The notes under the pieces are model-generated. The model ran no database searches and was not told the DNA's origin. It saw only the letters and a list, made by a program, of their open reading frames with translations. This document shows, piece by piece, positions 7,574 to 14,546 of a stretch of 25,207 nt of DNA. The first letter of the stretch is position 1. Each line of letters starts with the position of its first letter. The stretch covers positions 1 through 25,207 of the forward strand of contig CALDGX010000240.1 in the NCBI GenBank assembly GCA_937941715.1, given 5' to 3'. Both the position numbers and the translations under genes were made by a program. This DNA comes from an uncultured Chloracidobacterium sp. (lineage in GTDB: Bacteria; Acidobacteriota; Blastocatellia; Pyrinomonadales; Pyrinomonadaceae).

Positions 7574-8764
7574 ATGGAATTTACTATCAAACAGAGCGTA
7601 TTGAAGGAAGAGTTGGGGTTTATCCAGGGCGTCGTCGAACGTAAGACTACGATCCCGGTGCTTGCCAATATCCTGATCGAATCGATCGGCGAAAATGAGA
7701 TCCGCATTGTCGGAACCGACCTGGATGTCACTATCCGTTGCGATGCTGAGGCAAGTATTTCCCGGCCAGGTTCGATGTGTATCCAGGCCCGCAAACTCTT
7801 TGACATCGTGCGTGCTCTCGAATCGGGTGATGTCCATTTCAAAAAAGAAGACAATGAATGGGTCACGATGAGCTGCGGCCGGGCGAACTTTAAGCTTGCC
7901 GGCGTCAACAAGGACCAGTTCCCTGAGATCCCTCAGTTCAAGAGTACGCCGATGAAACTACCGGCCGCCGTTTTCAACTACTTCATCCAAAATACCGCGT
8001 TCGCTATCACTAACGAGGTGTCACGGTTCACGCTTTCAGGTGCAAAGTTCATCGTCGGCGAAGGATTCGCCAAAATGGTAACGACTGACGGCCACCGGCT
8101 TGCGTATATCGAAAAATCTCTCGGTTCGTCTGACTCGACCGACGCTATCGATACGCTTATCCCGAAAAAGGCCCTGCTCGAACTCGCCAAGGTTTCCCGT
8201 GACACGGCCAGCGATATTAGTTTCGGCGAGGATAATAACCACCTTTATTTTGAGATGGAGGGCCGCCTTCTTATCAGTCGGAAGTTGTCGGGTAGTTTTC
8301 CGAATTATGAGATGGTGATGCCCAAGGATAACGACAAAGAGGCGATATTTGATCTCGACGATATGCGTAACGCCGTTCGCCGCGTGAGTCTAATGGCGGA
8401 CGAGCGAAATCGATCGATCCGGGTAACCGTGCGAACCGGCGAGATCGAACTAACGGCTCAATCGAGCGAAGAAGGTGAAGGCCGCGAAGCCGTTCAGGCG
8501 GATTATTCGGGCGACGAGTTTCAGCTCGGGTTCAACTGGCAATACCTGCTTGAGTTTCTAAATAACGCCGGATCACTTGAGGGGGCAGCCTCTGCCGATG
8601 GTGAACAGGAATCGGACGGTGACGGTACGGTTCGCGTTAAAGAGGGCCGATCACCTGTTCGAATATCGTTTCAGTTCAAGGACGCCAATGCCCAGACACA
8701 GATGTCGATAGCCGGAGATTCGCTTTACGATTACAAGTACATCGTAATGCCGTTGAGGATATGA
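7574..8764 (+). CDS. dnaN: DNA polymerase III beta subunit (sliding clamp)
   Basis: 396 residues against a usual 365-375. The start MEFTIKQSVLKEEL, the domain boundary 'MVTTDGHRLAYIE' (168-180), 'RLLISRKLSGSFPNYEMVMP' (231-250) and the C-terminal 'YKYIVMPLRI' are diagnostic. The clamp encircles DNA and tethers polymerase III and other factors. The extra length is an acidic, low-complexity insertion in domain III (about residues 335-358, rich in Gly, Glu, Asp and Ser) between 'YLLEFLNNAG' and 'RISFQFKD'. The start is set by the ATG at 7574 with AGGGAG 9 nt upstream. The gene follows dnaA in the usual origin order. Confidence 0.97.
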   Translation: MEFTIKQSVLKEELGFIQGVVERKTTIPVLANILIESIGENEIRIVGTDLDVTIRCDAEASISRPGSMCIQARKLFDIVRALESGDVHFKKEDNEWVTMSCGRANFKLAGVNKDQFPEIPQFKSTPMKLPAAVFNYFIQNTAFAITNEVSRFTLSGAKFIVGEGFAKMVTTDGHRLAYIEKSLGSSDSTDAIDTLIPKKALLELAKVSRDTASDISFGEDNNHLYFEMEGRLLISRKLSGSFPNYEMVMPKDNDKEAIFDLDDMRNAVRRVSLMADERNRSIRVTVRTGEIELTAQSSEEGEGREAVQADYSGDEFQLGFNWQYLLEFLNNAGSLEGAASADGEQESDGDGTVRVKEGRSPVRISFQFKDANAQTQMSIAGDSLYDYKYIVMPLRI

Positions 8765-8832
8765 TCGAACGGTGACTGGGCGTTACCATACTGTATCTCG
8801 AGTGGCTTCTGACGTTTAGATAAGGATTTCCC

Positions 8833-9339
8833 ATGAGTACGATTTTCGACCGAAGCGAAGGTGTTGTATTAAGCAGTGAACCCGAAGAAGTTTCACCGGA
8901 AACACTTGCCCAACTCAAAAGCGGAGCCAACTGGTTTTACTGGATCGCCGGATTGTCATTGATCAATTCGGCGATCTTCGTTTTTGGCGGAAACGTCAAT
9001 TTTATCGCCGGGCTCGCGTTCACTCAGATCGTTGACGCTATTTTCGACGCCTCTGTGTCACAGGGGGCTCCGGGCGGCATCATGGCCGTTGCGGTGGTCA
9101 TAGACCTCATTGTCGTGGTGGTGTTTGCTCTGATCGGCTATTTTTCAAATAAGGCGATGAATGCGGTTTTTATCGGCGGGATGGTCATCTACGCGATCGA
9201 CGGCGTGATCTGGCTTCTGCTCGGATCATTATTCGCCGCCGGATTTCACGTATTTGCACTGGTCATGATATTTCGCGGTTTTATGGCGAGCCGTGAGGTC
9301 AATCGCATCAAAACCGAAAACAAAGCCCTGCGGGCTTGA
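8833..9339 (+). CDS. small polytopic membrane protein of unknown function
   Basis: 168 residues; I do not recognise a named family. A hydrophilic N-terminus (1-32) is followed by about five membrane segments: 34-53, 56-72, 82-103, 110-132 and 134-151. A short basic tail with 'ASREVNRIKTENKALRA' may form a cytoplasmic helix. AAGGA lies about 8 nt before the ATG. It is 68 nt from dnaN and could be read from the same transcript. Its TGA at 9337-9339 directly touches the end of the convergent MATE gene with no gap, so no terminator can lie between them. Confidence 0.75.
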   Translation: MSTIFDRSEGVVLSSEPEEVSPETLAQLKSGANWFYWIAGLSLINSAIFVFGGNVNFIAGLAFTQIVDAIFDASVSQGAPGGIMAVAVVIDLIVVVVFALIGYFSNKAMNAVFIGGMVIYAIDGVIWLLLGSLFAAGFHVFALVMIFRGFMASREVNRIKTENKALRA

Positions 9340-10806
9340 TCACGCTTGTGTCCGCTCGATATCGACAGATATGTTTCGCCAATTTCCTCGGCGAAAGATC
9401 GTGAGGCTTAGGATGCACCGGGTTATATGCCCCGAGAGGATCGCCAGCCAAATATGGATCGGCTCGAGGTGTCCAATTTCCCTGATAACAAAGCAAATTC
9501 CCAGCGGTATCACGACCTGAGAGATTATCGAAATATAGAGCGGGCTCTTAGTATCGCCGCTGCCCTGCAGCCCGCCCGTATATGTCAGGGCGACCGAGAT
9601 GAATAGTCCCGAGAACGCCAGTATCCGCAAAAGCTGAATTCCGATCGTGACAGCTTCGGGGTCGGTCATTCCGAAAACGGCTAAAAGCTGCTGCGGGAAG
9701 AAAAAGTAAAATATTCCCAGGAAAGCCGATCCGGCCATTCCGTATCGAGCGGCAACAGCGACCGCCTTGTTTGCTCTATCAGGATGTCCGGCACCGATAT
9801 TTTGGCCGACCACGGCTGCCGCGGCACCCATTAATCCGACGGATGTCCATGTAACCAGGGAGAAAAGTTGGGTGTAAGAGATCGCAAATGCCGCTTGTGC
9901 GGCTGCACTCTGTGCCAGCGAGCCAATAAATGAGAGCATCAGCACTCCACCGACATTCATCGCTATCCCTTGAATACCGGTCGGAAGGCCGAATTTGAAC
10001 AACGAACGAATAACATTCCAGTCCGGCCCCCAACCCTGTCCTCTGGGAAATCCGACTACCCATCCGCCGCTCCACATCTTGTAGATGGCAAAAATGCCGA
10101 CCAATCCGGTCGCCAAACTGGTTCCGATCGCGGCACCGGCGGTACCGAAAGCAGGTATAGGACCCAGGCCGCGGATTAGTATGACGTTAAATATGAGATT
10201 CAGCAGCGTCATCGCGATGCCGAGCGTCATCGGGGTTCTGGCGTCGCCGGCGGACCGCAAAGCTCCGCTCGTCATAAAATAAATAAGTAAGCCAAAGCTG
10301 AAAACGAAAGTGATCCGCAGGAAAGGCAGGGCCTCGGCCTTGACCCCGGGATCAGCGTTTACGAGATCGAGCAGGATCGGAGCAAGAAAATATCCGACCG
10401 GAGCCATTACGCCGACCGCGATAAAAACCGCAGTGAGAAACGCCTGATATACGGTCCGGTTGACCTTTGCCTCATCATGGGCACCGGCAAAACGAGCAAC
10501 GAGAACGCTCATCCCGGTAAATAGTGACGAGATAAAGACGATGACCACCAGGAATATCTGAAAGCTTACACCGATCGCAGCGTTTGCCTTATAGCCGACC
10601 AAATTTCCGACCAGCACGTGATCGACCATTCCCTGCATTCCAGCAATGGCATTGGTCAGCATTGTCGGCCAGGCGATCTTCCACACGGCCGCACCGAGCG
10701 GGCCTTCGACGATCGAGCGGTCAAACTTTGATGTTTTGGTAGGACTGGCCGAAGGGGTTTCTTCACAAACCTCTTCGAGATTGTCGGTTTCGCTGGTTTC
10801 TGTCAT
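9340..10806 (-). CDS. MATE family efflux transporter
   Basis: 488 residues with about 12 membrane segments, the MATE length. After a hydrophilic, acidic N-terminal tail (1-38) come typical elements: 'GPLGAAVWKIAWPTMLTNA', 'GMQGMVDHVLVGNLVGYKA', 'LVARFAGAHDEAKVNRTVYQ', 'GALRSAGDARTPM' and, in the second half, 'AAAAVVGQNIGAGHPDRANK' and 'GGLQGSGDTKSPLYISII'. The repeated 'G-L-(R/Q)-(S/G)-(A/S)GD-(A/T)-(R/K)' motifs in both halves mark MATE exporters, which expel drugs or metabolites by Na+ or H+ antiport. It is the last gene of a leftward cluster with DoxX and an SRPBCC protein. Substrate unknown. Confidence 0.93.
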   Translation of the reverse strand: MTETSETDNLEEVCEETPSASPTKTSKFDRSIVEGPLGAAVWKIAWPTMLTNAIAGMQGMVDHVLVGNLVGYKANAAIGVSFQIFLVVIVFISSLFTGMSVLVARFAGAHDEAKVNRTVYQAFLTAVFIAVGVMAPVGYFLAPILLDLVNADPGVKAEALPFLRITFVFSFGLLIYFMTSGALRSAGDARTPMTLGIAMTLLNLIFNVILIRGLGPIPAFGTAGAAIGTSLATGLVGIFAIYKMWSGGWVVGFPRGQGWGPDWNVIRSLFKFGLPTGIQGIAMNVGGVLMLSFIGSLAQSAAAQAAFAISYTQLFSLVTWTSVGLMGAAAAVVGQNIGAGHPDRANKAVAVAARYGMAGSAFLGIFYFFFPQQLLAVFGMTDPEAVTIGIQLLRILAFSGLFISVALTYTGGLQGSGDTKSPLYISIISQVVIPLGICFVIREIGHLEPIHIWLAILSGHITRCILSLTIFRRGNWRNISVDIERTQA

Positions 10807-10887
10807 TTGCCGTTAGCTAACAGACTACCGATTAACCGTTGGCAGAGGCAAATCGCCCGATAACGTATCGACTCATTTCGACTATGC

Positions 10888-11238
10888 CTACTTCTTTCTG
10901 CCCCAGGCAACAAAGCCGCAAAGCAGAGCGATGATCGCCGGAAAAATCGACATCAACGGGGAACCAATTGCCGAGACGACGACTGCACCGATCATTAAGA
11001 TAAAAAGGAGCGATGCCGCCAGCGGCGTCAGGCCCGGCTTTATCTTGAGGGCCCACGGCAGGACTAGCCCGAGTGAGCCCAGTACCTCGCAGACACCGAC
11101 AAAGTAAATGAAATTGATCGAGAGAAATGCCGGCATGTTCTGTGCCATCTCTTCGGCCGGCATCAAAAATTTTGAAACGCCGGCGAACATGAACAGCAAT
11201 GCCAACAGTATCTGAATGATCCAAAGAATTATGTTCAT
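10888..11238 (-). CDS. DoxX family membrane protein
   Basis: 116 residues with four membrane helices. The opening 'WIIQILLALLFMFAGVSKF' (6-24) and the middle 'GVCEVLGSLGLVLPWALKIKP' (48-68) are typical of DoxX-like proteins. These are small inner-membrane proteins linked variously to thiosulfate oxidation or redox stress, mostly without assigned function. It starts 15 nt after the SRPBCC stop on the same strand, so the two are very likely co-transcribed, with the MATE gene 81 nt further on. The C-terminus ends in a short basic tail, WGRKK. Confidence 0.85.
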   Translation of the reverse strand: MNIILWIIQILLALLFMFAGVSKFLMPAEEMAQNMPAFLSINFIYFVGVCEVLGSLGLVLPWALKIKPGLTPLAASLLFILMIGAVVVSAIGSPLMSIFPAIIALLCGFVAWGRKK

Positions 11239-11253
11239 AGATTCGAATGACGT

Positions 11254-11802
11254 CTATTTGTTGCCTGTTTCAACCTTTGACCGCAGTTGTGAAAGGCCCT
11301 TTTCAAAATCAGAACCGACCAATTTATCCATATTCACCAGCAATGAGAAAGCTTTCATTCCGAAATTTCTTTTGCCGGTCATTGTCCAAGTGACATTGGT
11401 CTTGTCACCCTCCGTGACCATCGCAAATTCGATAACGTTTCTGGCGGCAATTGGTTTAGCAAACTCGAGATCGATCTTAATATGATTCGGCGGTCGGCTT
11501 TCGAGGATCGTCATCTTGCCCTCACCGGCGTCACCGTTTCCGGACCAGGCGTACGCCGCACCAACGCCCTTCGCCGGACCGGAATACGTAGATCTCATGG
11601 TCGGGTCGATCTTCGCCCACGGCGACCAGGTTTCCCAATTGTGGAAATCGTCTATCTGATCAAAGATCGCCGACGGCGGAGCCTCGATAGATGAGGTCCT
11701 TGTTATCACGAAGTCCTCCGGCTGAAAGGCCGCCACCACGCAAAACAGTGCCACGACCGCGGAGACGATCACTATCACCGAAAGCAGGATCTTCTTGAAC
11801 AT
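11254..11802 (-). CDS. SRPBCC (polyketide cyclase-like) protein with N-terminal membrane anchor
   Basis: 182 residues from the ATG at 11802, which has AAGGAG 7 nt upstream; longer in-frame starts up to 11991 lack such a site. Residues 4-27 form a signal anchor. The rest is a START/Bet v1-like fold: 'TRTSSIEAPPSAIFDQIDDF' then 'NWETWSPWAKIDPTMRSTYSG', 'GVGAAYAWSGNGDAGEGKMTI', 'DLEFAKPIAARNVIEFAM', 'NVTWTMTGKRNF' and a long C-terminal helix. Proteins of this 'SRPBCC/polyketide cyclase 2' type bind hydrophobic ligands; ligand and role are unknown. It is the first gene of the leftward SRPBCC-DoxX-MATE cluster and has its own predicted promoter. Confidence 0.85.
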   Translation of the reverse strand: MFKKILLSVIVIVSAVVALFCVVAAFQPEDFVITRTSSIEAPPSAIFDQIDDFHNWETWSPWAKIDPTMRSTYSGPAKGVGAAYAWSGNGDAGEGKMTILESRPPNHIKIDLEFAKPIAARNVIEFAMVTEGDKTNVTWTMTGKRNFGMKAFSLLVNMDKLVGSDFEKGLSQLRSKVETGNK

Positions 11803-11809
11803 TTTCAGA

Positions 11810-11815
11810 CTCCTT
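11810..11815 (-). promoter_or_regulatory. Shine-Dalgarno AAGGAG deciding the SRPBCC gene start
   Basis: AAGGAG on the minus strand sits 7 nt before the ATG at 11802. It rules in the 182-residue form and rules out the longer in-frame reading. Confidence 0.75.
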
Positions 11816-11831
11816 AAAGATACTCTTCGAA

Positions 11832-11860
11832 ACTTTACAGCATCGGACCTTCGAAGCCAA
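11832..11860 (-). promoter_or_regulatory. predicted promoter of the SRPBCC-DoxX-MATE cluster
   Basis: On the minus strand, TTGGCT (11860-11855) and TAAAGT (11837-11832) are separated by exactly 17 nt and lie about 30 nt before the ATG. A CTTCGAA repeat occurs twice (plus-strand 11825-11831 and 11849-11855, 24 nt start to start), touching the -35 and -10 elements. This spacing of about two helical turns suggests an operator. Confidence 0.45.
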
Positions 11861-12009
11861 GAAATTTCTTTTTTCCGAGTGTCTGCAATGTCGAATGATC
11901 GGCGTCTGCCGCCGGGAGCTGTAACAATTATTGATGCTTCGGGTGTAAGATGTAATCGGGAATAGTGATCTCGGCGCACAATAAATGACAAGTTTTCCCA
12001 TCATCTTAT

Positions 12010-12774
12010 ATGAGGCGATGTACAAAATGCGGTACTACTTACACGGACGAGTCACTTAGGTTTTGTCTGACAGACGGCACCCCGCTCGAGTTACCTGATG
12101 AGCAGGTGACGGTCCTGCACGGCAATGCCCCGGACACGCTGCCGTTTACACGGGGCGACCAGATGCGCGTCGATATTCCGCAGAGTGTTCCACAGGCTCC
12201 ATTTTCGCCGCCGCCCGCCGCTTCTCAACAGGCGGGGCCCGGTATCGGCAAGATATTACTGGTCGTAGGGCTGTTTTTATCGCTGATCGTCATAGGTATA
12301 GTCGGGGCCGGAGCACTTATCTATTTCAACAAGGACACCCGGACTGCCGGCAGCGAAAACAGTAATCTGCCTAAACCGAACAACTCAGGCACGACGCCGA
12401 CGCCGGCGATCACACCCTCTCCGACCGAAGATCCGACCGAGGTGCTCCGCGAACAGATCGCCAACCTTGAAAAGCGGTTGAATGAACAAAAGAAGTCAGG
12501 CCAGCTATCCAACGTTCCGCTGACAATGCCTGAGATCAAGACCACCACGACAACCACGGCCAGGGTCAACTCGCCGGGCGACGGATTTCTTGCTCTCAGA
12601 ACCTTACCTAACAGCGAGGCCGGTCAACGGATAATGAAGATACCCCATGGTGCGGTCATTTCAGTGGGCGCCTGCGGCCCAGTGGTCAGGCCCGTTCAGC
12701 GGGCCGGACGATGGTGCCAGGCGAGTTATAACGGCCAAAGAGGGTGGGTCTTTGACGCGTACCTGATATATTGA
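12010..12774 (+). CDS. membrane protein with N-terminal zinc ribbon and C-terminal SH3-like domain
   Basis: 254 residues. The N-terminus MRRCTKCGTTYTDESLRFCL contains CxxC and a further Cys (4, 7, 19), a short zinc-ribbon head common in Acidobacteriota proteins ('CxxCgxxYxdexlrFCxxDG'). A Pro-rich stretch (59-76) leads to one membrane helix (81-105), a Ser/Pro/Thr linker, a short coiled coil (141-163) and a bacterial SH3-type domain (about 190-254: 'FLALRTLPNSEAGQRIMKIP', then GRWCQASYNGQRGWVFDAYL). The layout suggests a cytoplasmic ribbon and an extracytoplasmic SH3 domain that could bind cell wall or protein. A terminator-like hairpin begins right after the stop. Confidence 0.8.
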   Translation: MRRCTKCGTTYTDESLRFCLTDGTPLELPDEQVTVLHGNAPDTLPFTRGDQMRVDIPQSVPQAPFSPPPAASQQAGPGIGKILLVVGLFLSLIVIGIVGAGALIYFNKDTRTAGSENSNLPKPNNSGTTPTPAITPSPTEDPTEVLREQIANLEKRLNEQKKSGQLSNVPLTMPEIKTTTTTTARVNSPGDGFLALRTLPNSEAGQRIMKIPHGAVISVGACGPVVRPVQRAGRWCQASYNGQRGWVFDAYLIY

Positions 12775-12806
12775 GCACCCTTAAACGGAAAGGGTGCAGC
12801 CTTTTG
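12775..12806 (+). terminator. hairpin after the ribbon-SH3 gene
   Basis: GCACCCTT (12775-12782) pairs perfectly with AAGGGTGC (12790-12797) around a 7-nt loop, starting at the base after the stop codon. The following AGCCTTTTGG is only weakly T-rich. It may also serve the convergent small gene on the minus strand. Confidence 0.5.
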
Positions 12807-12865
12807 GAAGACCACACCCGGTAGGTTTAATCGGAAGGTATAATAGACAGGAATTATGAATTCGT

Positions 12866-13123
12866 TCAGTTACGGTCGAACGACACCGACGGGGGATAGT
12901 AGAAAGTCCCCAATGTCTTGAAGCTTGAGATATCAAACTCCTTTCGTGCTCCGCACTCGAGGCATGCACGATAAGAACCTTTTTTGCTCGAAAACGGTCG
13001 GCTCAGATCTCTGTGCCAGCATCCGAATATCTTGCCGAACAATCCGATCTTTCGGCCGAAAGAACTTTCTGTTCTATCTATTACACGTTCGGCGATCGAG
13101 TTTTGTTCCAATACTGCCTGCAT
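12866..13123 (-). CDS. small CxH...CxxC protein, family without known function
   Basis: 85 residues from the ATG at 13123, which has GGAG 11 nt upstream; an ATG at 13171 would add 16 residues but lacks a ribosome binding site. The conserved-looking core is 'FGCWHRDLSRPFSSKKGSYR' followed by ACLECGARKEFD and an aromatic end 'GTFYYPP'. Cys35, His37, Cys54 and Cys57 could bind one metal ion. I recall similar small proteins of the form 'C-x-H...C-L-x-C-G-A-x-x-x-F-D...FYY' in Acidobacteriota, but no function. The gene is convergent with the ribbon-SH3 gene and divergent from the nuclease gene. It looks real because the Cys pairs and the ribosome binding site coincide. Confidence 0.6.
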   Translation of the reverse strand: MQAVLEQNSIAERVIDRTESSFGRKIGLFGKIFGCWHRDLSRPFSSKKGSYRACLECGARKEFDISSFKTLGTFYYPPSVSFDRN

Positions 13124-13308
13124 AACTTTTTCGTCTCCATTTACACTGCCTCGCAGTGCCTCCGTTCTCATAAATTAGAACGTTTGTACAGAAGAGTTTT
13201 GCGTATCCTATGATGAAAAGTTCTGAAAAAAGGTTTGTCAAAAATTTTCAAAAAATACGTCCGCTTTCTCTTGTCCAACATATTCGATAGAATCATCGGA
13301 AAAGATTC

Positions 13309-13314
13309 AGGAGA
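13309..13314 (+). promoter_or_regulatory. Shine-Dalgarno AGGAGA of the S1/P1 nuclease gene
   Basis: AGGAGA lies 11 nt before the ATG at 13326. A TAGAAT at 13288-13293 upstream could be a -10 element, but no good -35 is seen. Confidence 0.5.
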
Positions 13315-13325
13315 GATCTATTGTT

Positions 13326-14534
13326 ATGACCAAAACGGTGTTTCGTGCGTTGATGCTTTTATCCGTCTTTGCGGCATGTTCATTGCCGATCTATTCGTGG
13401 GACGAGACCGGGCATAAGATCACGGCATATATTGCCTGGCAGCGAATGACACCCGAAGTTCGCGAAAAGGTAGTAAAGATATTACTGACAGCTCCTGAGG
13501 ACTCCGATATTTCAACTTTCTATCTACCTTACGGGTCACGAAACGTCGAGTCACGCAAGCGCGAGTATTTTATGCTGATGGCGACGTGGGCCGATATCAT
13601 TCGGGACAAGGCGTTTCCGGTCCGGGTAAAGAACTACGACCACGGCGACTGGCATTACAACAATGCGTTTTGGAAATTTGAAAAAGGCAAGGTCGTGATG
13701 CTCGACGATATGCCGAAGACCGGATTGGCGATGGATAAGCTGGCGGACTTTTCGGCTCTGATTCGCAGCTCGGCTCCGGATCCAGAAAAAGCGGTGGCGA
13801 TCGCGTGGCTCGAGCATTTGATCGGCGACATGCACCAACCACTGCACGCGTCCGGCAAGGTCACGCCGAGCACACCCGATGGCGACCGCGGCGGTAACGC
13901 ATTTCTGCTTACACCGAAAGGTACGCCGCGCGACCAACAGGAAAACCTTCATTGGTTTTGGGACTCTATCATCGCTCGCAATATTCCCAATAATGACAAG
14001 TGCGACGCCGACTACATCGATCCTATCGCTCAGGAAATTATCCGTCTATTCCCGGCGGATAAATTAAAAGACAGGCTGTTGCCTGGTGATTTTGAGGCCT
14101 GGAAAAAAGAGAGTGTCCAATTTGCGACCACCGAGGTATATCGAGGCGTCGATTTCTTTCAAACGCCGTCCGATAAATACAAAAAGAGAGCCCTTGAGAT
14201 CGCGCAGGAGCGATTGGCACTCGCGGGCTATCGGATGGGCGATCTTTTCAATGAGGTCTTCGGTACGAAACCGGCAGCCTCAGCGAGCACAATACCGTGC
14301 AAGATCATCCGAAAGGTCATGTATCCCGTGACCAAGACAAGTTCGGTCAAGCAGACGCTTGAGATCGCTCTGCTCGATCTATGTCCGACGCAGGTGGCAT
14401 CGCGGCCGATGTACAGTTTCTTCATCGACGGAACGATGGTGATGAAAGAGTACGATGTGCTGAGGGCATTTAAGACCGAGGCCGAGGCCCGGAAATTTGC
14501 TGCCGACAACAATATCTCTGACATCAGCTTTTAG
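13326..14534 (+). CDS. secreted S1/P1-type zinc nuclease with C-terminal extension
   Basis: 402 residues. A signal peptide (1-24) ends so that the mature protein would begin with Trp25, as in P1 nuclease, where the N-terminal Trp itself binds zinc. The trinuclear zinc ligands can be followed: Trp25, His30, Asp90, His110, His164, Asp168, His174, His209 and Asp213, with the motif 'HLIGDMHQPLHASG' and 'ENLHWFWDS'. The family cleaves single-stranded DNA and RNA outside the cytoplasm, often for nutrient scavenging. Family members usually end near residue 300 of this numbering; about 95 residues follow here, with 'FFIDGTMVMKEYDVLRAFKT' and 'EAEARKFAADNNISDI', a separate small domain of unknown role. 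The M20 peptidase gene starts 12 nt after its stop, so the two are probably co-transcribed. Confidence 0.9.
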   Translation: MTKTVFRALMLLSVFAACSLPIYSWDETGHKITAYIAWQRMTPEVREKVVKILLTAPEDSDISTFYLPYGSRNVESRKREYFMLMATWADIIRDKAFPVRVKNYDHGDWHYNNAFWKFEKGKVVMLDDMPKTGLAMDKLADFSALIRSSAPDPEKAVAIAWLEHLIGDMHQPLHASGKVTPSTPDGDRGGNAFLLTPKGTPRDQQENLHWFWDSIIARNIPNNDKCDADYIDPIAQEIIRLFPADKLKDRLLPGDFEAWKKESVQFATTEVYRGVDFFQTPSDKYKKRALEIAQERLALAGYRMGDLFNEVFGTKPAASASTIPCKIIRKVMYPVTKTSSVKQTLEIALLDLCPTQVASRPMYSFFIDGTMVMKEYDVLRAFKTEAEARKFAADNNISDISF

Positions 14535-14546
14535 CCTCGATATCGA

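Noticed and set aside
11803..11991. Longer N-terminus for the SRPBCC protein
   Set aside because: The Shine-Dalgarno at 11810-11815 and the signal anchor both place the start at 11802.
12839..12860. Perfect TATAAT followed by a 21-codon frame (ATG 12856)
   Set aside because: No -35 element at a usable distance, and the frame is too short and antisense to the small CxH...CxxC gene; likely chance.
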